Assembly (NCBI GenBank): GCA_026986255.1
Contig: JALSOX010000021.1
Span: 1 to 10,134, forward strand
DNA from: Desulfurococcales archaeon
GTDB lineage: Archaea > Thermoproteota > Thermoprotei_A > Sulfolobales > NBVN01
DNA length: 10,134 nucleotides
Reading direction: 5' to 3'
The notes under the pieces: model-generated
Database searches by the model: none
The model's input: the letters and a program-made list of their open reading frames with translations, nothing else
Told to the model about the DNA's origin: nothing
Position numbers and translations under genes: made by a program
Part shown: one piece after another, positions 1-6,690 of the stretch
Layout: every line of letters begins with the position of its first letter
Numbering within the stretch: position 1 is the first letter of the stretch

Positions 1-531
1 GGATTTCCTGCCGCTACGATAGGATTCGTACGCGAACATGTTTGACAGCAGTGATGCGTAGGGACAGTATGGACACGTGGGGGTCACTACAACATCAATG
101 ATCATTTTCTTAGAGATTTTTGAGAGCGTTGATTTTGTGTGTTCGCTGAGGCCGGAGTCACCTGTTCCTATCCTGATGATAGTTTCAATAAACCCTCTGA
201 TTTCCTCACCTGCTGGCATACCCACGTATCTTATGTAACCATCTAGTAACACTACTGTTGGTACCCTATCTATGCCGTACTTTGCGAAGATCTCCCTCTT
301 GTCCTCACTGTACTTCACGACCTCGTGCGTTATTAGGGGTTTCCCGTTCCTTTGAGGGCTTGCCTTAACTACGAGCTCTATTAGATCGATAGTGTTACTA
401 CAGTACCTGCAGTTCTTGGCAGTAAATGTTATTATTTTAATAGGGTTACGTACTTCCTCAAGTACGGTCTTCAATTCTTCGATGTCGGACTCGCTTAGCG
501 GTACCTTGAACATGCTGTCTATGTTATACAT
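1..531 (-). CDS. pdo: Protein disulfide oxidoreductase (two-thioredoxin-fold PDO), 5' part, cut by the left edge
   Basis: My own translation from the ATG at 531 stays open for 177 codons to base 1, so the C-terminus lies outside the window. Two CxxC redox centres are visible, CRYC at residues 41-44 and CPYC at 153-156. A cis-proline loop (GIDRVPT, about 86-92) follows the first centre, as in a complete thioredoxin fold. This tandem layout is that of archaeal PDO (usual length about 230 aa), a cytosolic enzyme that forms or rearranges the disulfides common in hyperthermophile proteins. About 50 residues should be missing, including the second cis-Pro loop. The start is backed by AAGGTGA at 538-544, six bases upstream. 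The gene lies downstream of the phosphatase gene on the same strand, but the 92-bp gap contains its own promoter. The family is seen clearly; whether it also acts as the local thioredoxin/glutaredoxin is inference. Confidence 0.9.
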   Translation of the reverse strand, partial: MYNIDSMFKVPLSESDIEELKTVLEEVRNPIKIITFTAKNCRYCSNTIDLIELVVKASPQRNGKPLITHEVVKYSEDKREIFAKYGIDRVPTVVLLDGYIRYVGMPAGEEIRGFIETIIRIGTGDSGLSEHTKSTLSKISKKMIIDVVVTPTCPYCPYASLLSNMFAYESYRSGRKS

Positions 532-537
532 TTCTGT

Positions 538-573
538 TCACCTTAAGGACTTATGTTTGCTAGAGTTATAAAT
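538..573 (-). promoter_or_regulatory. Promoter and ribosome site of the disulfide oxidoreductase gene
   Basis: On the minus strand a TATA element TTTATAA (566-572) sits in an A/T-rich block. An expected transcription start about 25 bases downstream would fall near 542-546. AAGGTGA at 538-544 is well placed for the ATG at 531. The transcript would then have a very short leader made of little more than the Shine-Dalgarno site. Confidence 0.5.
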
Positions 574-623
574 ATTAAGTTTAGATTAATCGAAAATAGA
601 TAGAGTGTTTAGCTTTAAGTAAG

Positions 624-1589
624 CTATGATGTCAGGGAAACTATGAAGTTGGTGATTCTGGTCCACCACCTTTCTATGGAGGTATCCACCACTATGTATG
701 AGGCTCTGCTATTATAATAAGGCGGGCCTAACCTGCTGAAAAGGGTAACAACCCTACCTCCATGATTGAGCTTGAAGCCGCGGTCAACGGCTTCGTGTCC
801 TCGAATAACGGCGTTGAACCTGAATGTATGTAGGAACCACTCAGTTACGGGTCTGCCGAATAGGTACCCAACCCCTCTGGGGGACGGGATTCTGTAGTGG
901 CTAGACTCTATGGGATCATTCCAGAGTATCTCGGCCATGACCTTGAAGTATTCGGTATGTGATTTGCCCATGAAGTACTCTACTAGGCTAACCTCTTTTT
1001 TAAAGGTCTCCGTAGGTAAACCTCCGTGAAGTGCCACGAATTGGTTCCTAACTATGAACACTAGCGGGAGGTTTTCGAATACTTCTAGGGATTTATTGTA
1101 AATTTCTAAGCCTTTAATATACCCGTACCTAGACCGTAAAATGCTGGGGTAGTCATGAGGATAAGGTTTTAGGTTCCTAGGTGGTTCGTGATTACCTCTA
1201 AGCAAGACAACGGAGTCAGGGAATTCTCTCTTAAGCATCAACACGGTTAGGAATGTCTCTATCTGATGGTCTCCTCGATCTACATAGTCCCCGAGGAAGA
1301 CAAGCGTGAGCTCATCCTTAGCAAGTCTTTCGTGAGATGTTCTCGAAAGTATGGTTCTTAACGTACGTAAGTCTCCATGAAGGTCTCCAATAATTAAGAA
1401 AGGCGTATTTGGTGAAGCTTCAACGATCCACCGCCCGTTGCGCTTTTTTCGTTCAGTCTCAAGTACTGTCAATATTTCCTCTAGGAATTTCATAACGGAG
1501 TCATGCTCCATCAATATTTCCTCGACCCTCCTAACGACCCAGTCGAGGCTTCTCAAGACTATCGTCCTCCCATTCCTAAGCGTAAACAA
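624..1589 (-). CDS. PPP-family serine/threonine protein phosphatase (archaeal PP1-like)
   Basis: A 321-aa metallophosphoesterase with the full PPP signature in order: GDLHGD (68-73), GDYVDRGD (100-107), LLRGNHE (129-135), LHGG (187-190) and IRGHE (262-266). These supply the Asp, His and Asn ligands of the bimetal centre and the catalytic His in GNHE. The enzyme should remove phosphate from Ser/Thr (perhaps also Tyr) of cytosolic proteins. About 60 residues precede the first motif and form a charged helical N-terminal segment, so the protein is a little longer than the roughly 300-aa crenarchaeal PP1 enzymes. The eukaryotic C-terminal SAPNYC loop is replaced by a segment with FSRLGPPYYN (284-293), so sensitivity to okadaic acid-type toxins cannot be assumed. 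The start is a TTG at 1589 with a TATA box about 30 bases upstream, suggesting a leaderless mRNA. The gene is divergent from the dphB operon; the substrate cannot be read from context. Confidence 0.93.
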   Translation of the reverse strand: MFTLRNGRTIVLRSLDWVVRRVEEILMEHDSVMKFLEEILTVLETERKKRNGRWIVEASPNTPFLIIGDLHGDLRTLRTILSRTSHERLAKDELTLVFLGDYVDRGDHQIETFLTVLMLKREFPDSVVLLRGNHEPPRNLKPYPHDYPSILRSRYGYIKGLEIYNKSLEVFENLPLVFIVRNQFVALHGGLPTETFKKEVSLVEYFMGKSHTEYFKVMAEILWNDPIESSHYRIPSPRGVGYLFGRPVTEWFLHTFRFNAVIRGHEAVDRGFKLNHGGRVVTLFSRLGPPYYNSRASYIVVDTSIERWWTRITNFIVSLTS

Positions 1590-1615
1590 TAAATGAACAA
1601 TTAAAACATTAGGTT

Positions 1616-1623
1616 TTTATTAA
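1616..1623 (-). promoter_or_regulatory. TATA box of the phosphatase gene
   Basis: The minus strand reads TTAATAAA followed by an A-run. Its centre is about 30 bases from the TTG start at 1589, so transcription should begin within a few bases of the start codon. No Shine-Dalgarno site lies between, which fits a leaderless mRNA. Confidence 0.45.
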
Positions 1624-1640
1624 TTCGGGATAGATTCACA

Positions 1641-1648
1641 GTTTAAAC
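1641..1648 (+). promoter_or_regulatory. Probable TATA box of the dphB operon
   Basis: GTTTAAAC, a perfect 8-bp palindrome, lies in the 90-bp region between the divergent phosphatase gene and the operon. Transcription would begin near 1670, just upstream of the candidate starts of the first gene. The two divergent promoters are only about 20 bp apart, so competition or a shared regulator is possible. That is inference only. Confidence 0.4.
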
Positions 1649-1679
1649 GATGAAAAAGGAGCTTAGATTGCGCTAAGTA

Positions 1680-2201
1680 TTGTGGGAGGGTGTGACGAAG
1701 AGTATGAGTGGCCGGAACTCAAGGAAAATGGGTTTGATGAGATTCATGAGTGCTATGGAGGGGTTGATTAGTAGTGACTCTTTGACCGCAGTATTCGCTA
1801 TGGCGGATGAGGAATGCGCTAGAAAGATCATATTACACTTTAAGGTCTCTGGGTGCGAGCCCTTAAGTGAGGCTGATCTATTTATAACGTACGCTCCGTA
1901 CGCAGATATTGTGGAGCCGTTGCGCCTAGAGGTAAGAATCAACCCGGATAAGGTGTTAGCACGAGAGTTCATGAGTAACCAGTATAGCAAATTAGCAAAG
2001 TTAGGGGCGCAAGTAGTTATAGGTAAGGACAGTGTGCATGTCATATTCAAAGTGCGGGAAGGGAGGAGCTTGGTGGGGTTTATTCGTAGAACCCTAGATC
2101 TAGTTTGCGAGGCTTTCAGCGATGAGAAAGGCGACAAAGAACCCAACCTAACCTATGATGGTTTCACACTGGTGAGAGAATGGGTAAATTATACTTGGTA
2201 G
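1680..2201 (+). CDS. Unrecognised 173-aa protein, first gene of the dphB operon
   Basis: I do not recognise this family. The protein is mixed alpha/beta in appearance. It has a methionine-rich, basic N-terminus, a stretch suggesting two strands around LRLEVRINPDKV (about 81-92) and another around AQVVIGKDSVHVIFKV (about 110-125), then a helix and a short C-terminal tail rich in aromatic residues. There are no membrane segments, CxxC pairs or known catalytic motifs. The start is uncertain: TTG 1680, GTG 1692 and ATG 1704 are all in frame. GGGAGGG at 1684-1690 lies 13 bases before the ATG, so the protein may really be about 165 aa. Its last 22 bases overlap dphB, so the two are co-transcribed and probably translationally coupled. 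This suggests, but does not show, a role in translation or diphthamide synthesis. Reality as a gene is supported by the overlap and by continuity with the operon. Confidence 0.75.
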   Translation: MWEGVTKSMSGRNSRKMGLMRFMSAMEGLISSDSLTAVFAMADEECARKIILHFKVSGCEPLSEADLFITYAPYADIVEPLRLEVRINPDKVLAREFMSNQYSKLAKLGAQVVIGKDSVHVIFKVREGRSLVGFIRRTLDLVCEAFSDEKGDKEPNLTYDGFTLVREWVNYTW

Positions 2202-2965
2202 GACTAGGGTTAAGTCCCGACCTCATCACGTTAAGAGGGCTTAGGAAAGTCAGGAAAGCACGTAAAATATACTTGGACTTCTACACTAGTTCCTTCCCCG
2301 GATCTGTAGACGAGGTTAAGAGGATTGTTGGGCGTGATGACATAGTACTAGCTAATCGAAGCATGCTCGAAGAACGAAGTTCTGAAATCATAGGGGAGCT
2401 TGAGCATGGGGACGTCGCGTTACTAGTTATAGGGAATCCTCTGCTAGCAACTACTCACATATCCTTACTTATAGAAGCAAGAAGTAGAGGTCACGGCTTT
2501 GAAGTTGTGCCCGCACCAGGGATCATACCTAATGCCCTACTATTCGCTGGCTTAATGATATACAAGATCGGTAAGCCAGTTACGCTGACATACCCTCGGG
2601 AAGGCATTATTTCAGAGTATCCGTATGACGTCATCAAAGATAATGACTCACGGAACCTCCATACAATACTATTACTTGAGATGGACATGGAGAAAGGCGT
2701 AATGATGACCATACCGGAGGCAGTGAAATTACTATTCAGATTAGAGGACATAAGGAGAGAGGGTGTCATTAGCGGTGACCGTAAGGCAGTCGCGGTTTCT
2801 GCGCTGGGTTCCCGCAAGCAACGTATATGCCCACGTAAACTTAGAGAACTCCTTAACTATGAGGGGGAGGGCCCCCACACATTAATATTAGTATCTCCTA
2901 AGCTCCACTTTATGGAGGAGGAGGCGCTCACGGTGGTAGGGAATGAGTTCTGCAGAGAGCCTTGA
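2180..2965 (+). CDS. dphB: Diphthine synthase (diphthamide biosynthesis methyltransferase DphB/Dph5)
   Basis: A 261-aa member of the tetrapyrrole-methylase fold that uses S-adenosylmethionine to trimethylate the precursor on the conserved EF-2 histidine during diphthamide synthesis. The N-terminus has the family start LYLVGLGL (4-11) and a TLRGL segment. The SAM-binding loop reads VIGNPLLATTH (83-93), where most relatives have GDP in place of GNP. PAPGIIPNA (111-119) and GLMIYKIGKPVT (124-135) match the next two conserved blocks. Length is normal for archaeal Dph5 (about 260-270 aa). ATG 2180 is preceded by GGTGA (2171-2175). The gene overlaps the upstream gene by 22 bases and the downstream one by 23. 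The rest of the diphthamide pathway (Dph2, Dph6) is not in the window. The Asp-to-Asn change in the SAM loop is conservative and does not by itself imply loss of function. Confidence 0.93.
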   Translation: MGKLYLVGLGLSPDLITLRGLRKVRKARKIYLDFYTSSFPGSVDEVKRIVGRDDIVLANRSMLEERSSEIIGELEHGDVALLVIGNPLLATTHISLLIEARSRGHGFEVVPAPGIIPNALLFAGLMIYKIGKPVTLTYPREGIISEYPYDVIKDNDSRNLHTILLLEMDMEKGVMMTIPEAVKLLFRLEDIRREGVISGDRKAVAVSALGSRKQRICPRKLRELLNYEGEGPHTLILVSPKLHFMEEEALTVVGNEFCREP

Positions 2966-3662
2966 GGAGACGCTTGCATCTAGGATTAGGATCTACCTAG
3001 GGATGGTCTCTAAAGCTCTTGAGCAAATAAACATTGATTCGTTGAAATGCCATTCGAAAGCCCTAGAAGTTCTGAACTTAGCTAAGTCATACCGTGATGA
3101 TGCTGAGCACTACCTAAACGTCGGTGACCTGCCCACCGCGTTAGCGTGTATATCGTATGCTGAGGGACTGCTTGACGCCCTGAGAATTATGGGTTTAGTA
3201 AACATTTCATGGACTCGGAAGAAACCTAAGAAAGTACTTGTTGCCGGCACCTTCGACATAATACATGCTGGTCATATACGCTTCTTAAGGGAGGCGTGGA
3301 AGCTTGGACTAGTTTACGCTGTGGTCGCTAGGGATAGGAACGTCCAAAAGTTCAAGGGAAGGCTTCCAATAATGCCTGAAGACATGCGGCTAGAGGTGGT
3401 ATCCTCTATAAAGTACGTGTATAAGGCACTCCTGGGCGATGACGCTGACCTGCTTAAGCCTGTGGAGCGTGTGAGACCCGACATAATATTCTTGGGACCG
3501 GATCAGCCTATGGATGAGGAGTTCCTAAAAAGAGAGCTTGAGCGAAGAGGCATAAAAGCTGAGGTTGTAAGAATGCCAAGAAGGGAGGGCCCTGAAATTG
3601 CGTCAAGTACCTTAATAATAAAGGAGATTCTAAGAAGGTACTGTAACAATAAATATTACTGA
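2943..3662 (+). CDS. DUF357 domain fused to a cytidylyltransferase-like nucleotidyltransferase (FAD synthase RibL-like)
   Basis: A 239-aa protein in two parts. Residues about 8-85 form an all-helical segment with a repeat-like bundle (ALEVLNLAKSYRDDAEHYL, then ALACISYAEGLLDAL), matching the archaeal DUF357 domain. From about 96 a Rossmann-like nucleotidyltransferase follows, with AGTFDIIHAGH (101-111, HxGH motif), VVARDRNVQKFKGR (127-140), RPDIIFLGPDQ (178-188) and the C-terminal ASSTLI (220-225, ISSTR-type motif). These resemble archaeal RibL, which transfers AMP or CMP from a nucleotide triphosphate to FMN. Archaeal phosphopantetheine adenylyltransferase and glycerol-phosphate cytidylyltransferase share the fold and are less likely. 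ATG 2943 is chosen for its overlap with dphB and the upstream GGTGGTAGG. It is the last gene of the operon. Domain assignment is firm; the FAD substrate is inferred. Confidence 0.82.
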   Translation: MSSAESLEETLASRIRIYLGMVSKALEQINIDSLKCHSKALEVLNLAKSYRDDAEHYLNVGDLPTALACISYAEGLLDALRIMGLVNISWTRKKPKKVLVAGTFDIIHAGHIRFLREAWKLGLVYAVVARDRNVQKFKGRLPIMPEDMRLEVVSSIKYVYKALLGDDADLLKPVERVRPDIIFLGPDQPMDEEFLKRELERRGIKAEVVRMPRREGPEIASSTLIIKEILRRYCNNKYY

Positions 3663-3737
3663 AGAGAATGAATGATTAAGTAACTAACCCGTACGTAAGT
3701 GGCAAGTTTGGATGGTGAATACTTTTAGAACGCAAAA
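3663..3737. other. Convergent intergenic region between the nucleotidyltransferase and L2 genes
   Basis: These 75 bases separate two converging transcripts. No hairpin followed by a long T-run is visible on either strand. Only short T-tracts occur (CTTTTAG on the plus strand near 3721-3727), so termination is probably of the weak oligo-T archaeal type. I see no small gene here. Confidence 0.4.
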
Positions 3738-4454
3738 TTACCTCTTTCTCCTACCAGTTCTTCTGGCTGCGATGTGGCCTACCTTCCTGCCAGGTGGGGC
3801 ATTCCTTGACACTGTGGACGGTATTGACACGCTCTGGTGCGAGCCACCGCCAAACTTGTGGCTGACGGCATTCATGGCGACTCCACGTACCTTAGGCCAG
3901 ATGTGTGCTTTTGGCTTCCACTTATAGTATGCCATCCCGGCTTTCAGCAGGGGCTTCTCAGTGCGTCCGGCTCCTGCAGGGACGCCTATAGTAGCTCTGG
4001 CTGTGCTAAGTATGTTTTTCTGCCTACCACTAGGTAACTGAACTATCGTGTATTTTCCGGATCTACCCAAGATTATGGCGTAACTACCTGACTGCCTCGC
4101 TAATTTACCACCGTCCCCTGGTCTTAACTCTATGTTGTAGACCTTCGTACCCTCAGGGATCTTACCTAAAGGAAGGGTGTTCCCTACGGCTATTGGCGCG
4201 TCTGGTCCGATAGCTACTTTCTGGCCTACGTACATACCCTCCGCTGCAGGTACGTAATACTCTGTACCGTCCTCTAGTTCTATGTGAGCTAGGGGTACCC
4301 ACCTACCGGGGTCGTGAACTAACTCAGTTACGACGCCCGTTAACGTAACGTCGCTTAATGGTGGGTACTTAGCTGGCGCTACCCTTAAGTGTCCTCTATT
4401 CCTGAACTGTTGACCCCCACGGCCGGCCCTTTGCTGCCTTATTCTCTTACCCAT
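3738..4454 (-). CDS. rpl2: 50S ribosomal protein L2 (uL2)
   Basis: A 238-aa archaeal uL2 of normal length. It binds 23S rRNA domain IV near the peptidyl transferase centre and helps hold the subunits together. Visible hallmarks are the basic N-terminus with GRGGQQFRNRG (11-21), the OB/SH3-like core ending around GRSGKYTIVQLPSGR (130-144), HIWPKVRGVAMNAV (184-197), and the C-terminal NAPPGRKVGHIAARRTGRR. The His of the mobile loop next to the peptidyl transferase centre is kept (H199), but its surroundings read SHKFGGGSHQ where most archaea have DHPFGGGRHQ. GGGGTG (about 4462-4467) precedes the ATG. L23 ends 19 bases upstream. L2 is the last gene of this operon: S19, which normally follows it, is not here but at 7929. 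Confidence 0.97.
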   Translation of the reverse strand: MGKRIRQQRAGRGGQQFRNRGHLRVAPAKYPPLSDVTLTGVVTELVHDPGRWVPLAHIELEDGTEYYVPAAEGMYVGQKVAIGPDAPIAVGNTLPLGKIPEGTKVYNIELRPGDGGKLARQSGSYAIILGRSGKYTIVQLPSGRQKNILSTARATIGVPAGAGRTEKPLLKAGMAYYKWKPKAHIWPKVRGVAMNAVSHKFGGGSHQSVSIPSTVSRNAPPGRKVGHIAARRTGRRKR

Positions 4455-4473
4455 GGGTTACACCCCATCTTGA

Positions 4474-4737
4474 TTAGATTATGCCTAAGCGAGTTGCCAC
4501 CTCGCTGGCCTTGTACTCTGGGGCGAGTCTGACGTAGGCTTTCTTTTCGCCCTTAGGAGTGATTAAAGTACGAACCTTTTCAACTTTAACACCGAAGAGC
4601 TCCTCGACTGCCCTCTTAATGTCGTGTTTGGTGGCCCTTAAGTCGACTATGAAAGTTAAGGTGTTGGCGGTCTCAATGTAATTCAAGGCCTTTTCAGTAG
4701 CCACAATCCTTTTTATCACGGTAGCTGGATCCCTCAT
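4474..4737 (-). CDS. rpl23: 50S ribosomal protein L23 (uL23)
   Basis: An 87-aa archaeal uL23, a compact alpha/beta protein at the exit of the nascent-peptide tunnel, where signal recognition particle and chaperones dock. The family pattern is plain: an early VATEKAL segment (12-18), [20 protein letters not shown] (25-44), then [26 protein letters not shown] with no bacterial-type long loop. Length is normal. Its ATG shares an ATGA with the L4 stop (4-base overlap), and GAGGTGA at 4745-4751, seven bases upstream, lies inside the L4 coding region. Translation is therefore probably coupled to L4. Confidence 0.97.
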   Translation of the reverse strand: MRDPATVIKRIVATEKALNYIETANTLTFIVDLRATKHDIKRAVEELFGVKVEKVRTLITPKGEKKAYVRLAPEYKASEVATRLGII

Positions 4738-5555
4738 GCTGAAATCACCTCAAATTTCTCTCCTATTTTTGATAAGGCTGAGAGGCTATACAGTGTTAAC
4801 CTACCTGGAACGCCGCCGGGTGCGAGGTGCAGCACGCTTAGGTTGTCGGCGGAAATTACATCTACGCCAGGCAGATTCCTAAAGGCCTTTACTGCAGGGA
4901 CATCATGGCTCGATACGACTATGAGCAAGGACTTAGGAATCTTATACCTCCTCCCCCGCATCTTGCCTTTCCCGCTCCTCACCCGTTTCCTCGTCGCAGC
5001 CCTCTCAACATCCTCCCAAAGACCTAAGTTCTGTAGCACTCTCTTAGCCTCAGCGGTACTGCTCACGCTCTCCAGGTCGTCCACAACAATCACAGGCAGG
5101 GTCTCCACATTGAACTTATGGCCTCTCGCCCTGACTAGCTCCTCTCTGGACGTTGCAGCGATAGCTGAAGCTATCGCTCTAATGCGTTCTTTCTTATTTA
5201 TCTCTTCATGAAGTACCTTCTCAACCCTTGGCGGGTGGGCAAGCCTTCCGCCACGAGTCATTGGAGCTATTACGGCGCGGCCATTATCAAGCCTTGGAAC
5301 CCTTGCGACGCTGTGGTGAATACCCCACGACTCACCCGCCCTCCTCATGCCGGCTAAGGGGTCTCTACCCTTAGGCTGGAGCCTTGCTGTGTGGGCAGAA
5401 TGGAATGCCCTTCTTATTAAGTCCTTCCTCACTGGTAGGCTAAAGACTGAAGGCAGCTCGACTTCCTTAACGGGTGTTCCATCTAGTCCATAAACAGGTA
5501 CCCGTTTTCCCGAACTCTCTTTTAATCCGAGCCACACTATCCTGTACGTCATCAC
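4734..5555 (-). CDS. rpl4: 50S ribosomal protein L4 (uL4, archaeal L1e/L4 type)
   Basis: An archaeal-type uL4 of 273 aa (272 from the ATG), which assembles early on 23S rRNA; its long loop lines the constriction of the peptide tunnel. The loop is visible at about 60-112, with [16 protein letters not shown] (63-78) and a basic, Gly/Arg-rich stretch up to [13 protein letters not shown]. The globular part contains [11 protein letters not shown] and the basic [16 protein letters not shown] segment typical of archaeal/eukaryotic L4, and ends with an [10 protein letters not shown] segment. Two starts are adjacent, GTG 5555 and ATG 5552. I prefer ATG 5552, because GGGTGG (5559-5564) then has six-base spacing, whereas the GGTGA directly touches the GTG. 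It begins about 15 bases after the L3 stop and overlaps L23 by 4 bases. Confidence 0.97.
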   Translation of the reverse strand: MMTYRIVWLGLKESSGKRVPVYGLDGTPVKEVELPSVFSLPVRKDLIRRAFHSAHTARLQPKGRDPLAGMRRAGESWGIHHSVARVPRLDNGRAVIAPMTRGGRLAHPPRVEKVLHEEINKKERIRAIASAIAATSREELVRARGHKFNVETLPVIVVDDLESVSSTAEAKRVLQNLGLWEDVERAATRKRVRSGKGKMRGRRYKIPKSLLIVVSSHDVPAVKAFRNLPGVDVISADNLSVLHLAPGGVPGRLTLYSLSALSKIGEKFEVISA

Positions 5556-5567
5556 TCACCACCCAGC

Positions 5568-6620
5568 TCAGACTTTGCTTTCTAAGCTCACATAAATTAC
5601 CTTAGGTGCCTGCTCAGGCACCCATTTAGGCGGCCTCACCGGCCATCGCAGTACGAGTGGGCGTTTAGGTGTTCCCTGCACACTCCCCTTAACAACGATG
5701 TAGTCAGTCCTTAGGAGGCCATAATGTGGGAATGCACTTACCGGCGTGAACTCGCGCAGGATCTTCTCCGTCTCCTCAGCGGGCTTATCGCTTACTATTC
5801 TCATAGCTATGATTCTCTTATTATATTCTGTCCTCCTGTGCATGCCCATCTGGCCAGCCTGCGGCACAGGGCTAATCGCGCCGATGCCGGGGCTCCTGGC
5901 ACCTATCCTTCTTGATCCTTTCCTTTGTTTATTCCATTTAGGTAGCTCCTTGACGCCGAACCTTTTCACTACGCCTTGGAATCCTTTACCCTTAGTTACT
6001 CCTATTACGTCTATGAACTGACCTTCATGAAACACGTCTGAAATCTTTAAGGGGTTCCCGAGGATGTTTAACGCGTACTGCACTTGATCCTCTACGCTTC
6101 CTCCACCCACCTTGACCTCCACGATGTCAGGAACCTTCTTGCTGAGGCCCCCAGTTAACCGTGGTTGCGACGCCAGAATTAAGGAAACCCTAGCAACATA
6201 ATCCCTATTATTCTCTAGCTTCCTACGTGCCTTCTCAACGCTCTCTTCACTCACCCTCAACGATTTTATCCTTCGCTTTATCTGGAGCTCCTCGGGGGGC
6301 TGCGTCCAGACCTCCGTAAGTGTCCGTAACCCACCCACGGTTGCTTCATAGAATCTCGCCGCAACAGGGATCATTGGAGGGGTCTCAATCACGGTTACTG
6401 GAACAAATACTTCCTTCCCGTACGTTGGTGCACCAGGTCTATCATCAATCATTATTATGTGGGTCATCCCAACCTTGTAACCTAAGAATCCCAGGGGTTT
6501 GGGCTCATCGAAGTTTACCTCCGGCCAAGTCTTCACTCTAGGCACAAACTTGGAGGCCCTCTTCCTAGGCCTTACCCCTAAGCTACCTCTACGTGGCGCT
6601 GAGTGCTTCCGTCGTGCCAT
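5568..6620 (-). CDS. rpl3: 50S ribosomal protein L3 (uL3)
   Basis: A 350-aa archaeal uL3 of usual length, which nucleates 50S assembly and reaches toward the peptidyl transferase centre. The start MARRKHSAPRRGSL (1-14) and GFLGYKVGMTHI (44-55) are typical. The rRNA-contacting extension is seen as GVTKGKGFQGVVKRFGV (207-223), then WNKQRKGSRRIGARSPG and GQMGMHRRTEYNKRI (256-270). Many archaeal L3 proteins have Trp where this one has Phe in GKGFQG and KRFGV. The ATG at 6620 is immediately preceded by GGAGGT (6621-6626), with a second GGAGGT at 6635-6640. No in-frame upstream start is possible because a TAG intervenes. L3 opens the L3-L4-L23-L2 operon and is divergent from a small plus-strand gene. 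Confidence 0.97.
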   Translation of the reverse strand: MARRKHSAPRRGSLGVRPRKRASKFVPRVKTWPEVNFDEPKPLGFLGYKVGMTHIIMIDDRPGAPTYGKEVFVPVTVIETPPMIPVAARFYEATVGGLRTLTEVWTQPPEELQIKRRIKSLRVSEESVEKARRKLENNRDYVARVSLILASQPRLTGGLSKKVPDIVEVKVGGGSVEDQVQYALNILGNPLKISDVFHEGQFIDVIGVTKGKGFQGVVKRFGVKELPKWNKQRKGSRRIGARSPGIGAISPVPQAGQMGMHRRTEYNKRIIAMRIVSDKPAEETEKILREFTPVSAFPHYGLLRTDYIVVKGSVQGTPKRPLVLRWPVRPPKWVPEQAPKVIYVSLESKV

Positions 6621-6657
6621 ACCTCCACACCACTACCTCCAAGTGTCTGCTATCTGG

Positions 6658-6678
6658 CTTTAAATCCTTAGCTTATAA
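6658..6678 (-). promoter_or_regulatory. Promoter candidates of the L3-L4-L23-L2 operon
   Basis: On the minus strand two TATA-like elements are present, TTATAAG (6672-6678), preceded by an A-rich AAAAGCG that could serve as a BRE, and TTTAAAG (6658-6664). They predict transcription starts near 6649 or 6635. The first would give a leader of about 29 bases carrying both GGAGGT sites. Alternatively the operon could be transcribed from further upstream, together with the C/D box RNA that lies just beyond. Confidence 0.45.
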
Positions 6679-6690
6679 CGCTTTTGAAGG

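Noticed and set aside
1673..2146. Open frame of 157 codons on the minus strand opposite the first gene of the dphB operon
   Set aside because: It lies wholly antisense to a frame that is tied to dphB by a 22-base overlap. Its predicted protein has the Leu/Ser/Asn composition typical of a shadow frame, and no ribosome site was seen.
2334..2384. C-box-like GTGATGA and a later CTGA inside dphB, considered as a second C/D box sRNA
   Set aside because: There is no D'/C' pair at the required spacing, and the distance of about 40 bases lacks internal boxes. It is best explained as coding sequence.
4843..5211. Open plus-strand frames inside the L4 and L3 genes (also 5724-6021 and 6320-6541)
   Set aside because: They are antisense to unmistakable ribosomal proteins and have no promoter or ribosome site of their own.
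5549..5575. GTGATGA at the L4 start and a nearby CTGA on the minus strand, considered as C/D boxes
   Set aside because: The CTGA lies upstream of the C box, no D box follows at guide distance, and the sequence is explained by the L4 start and the L3 end.
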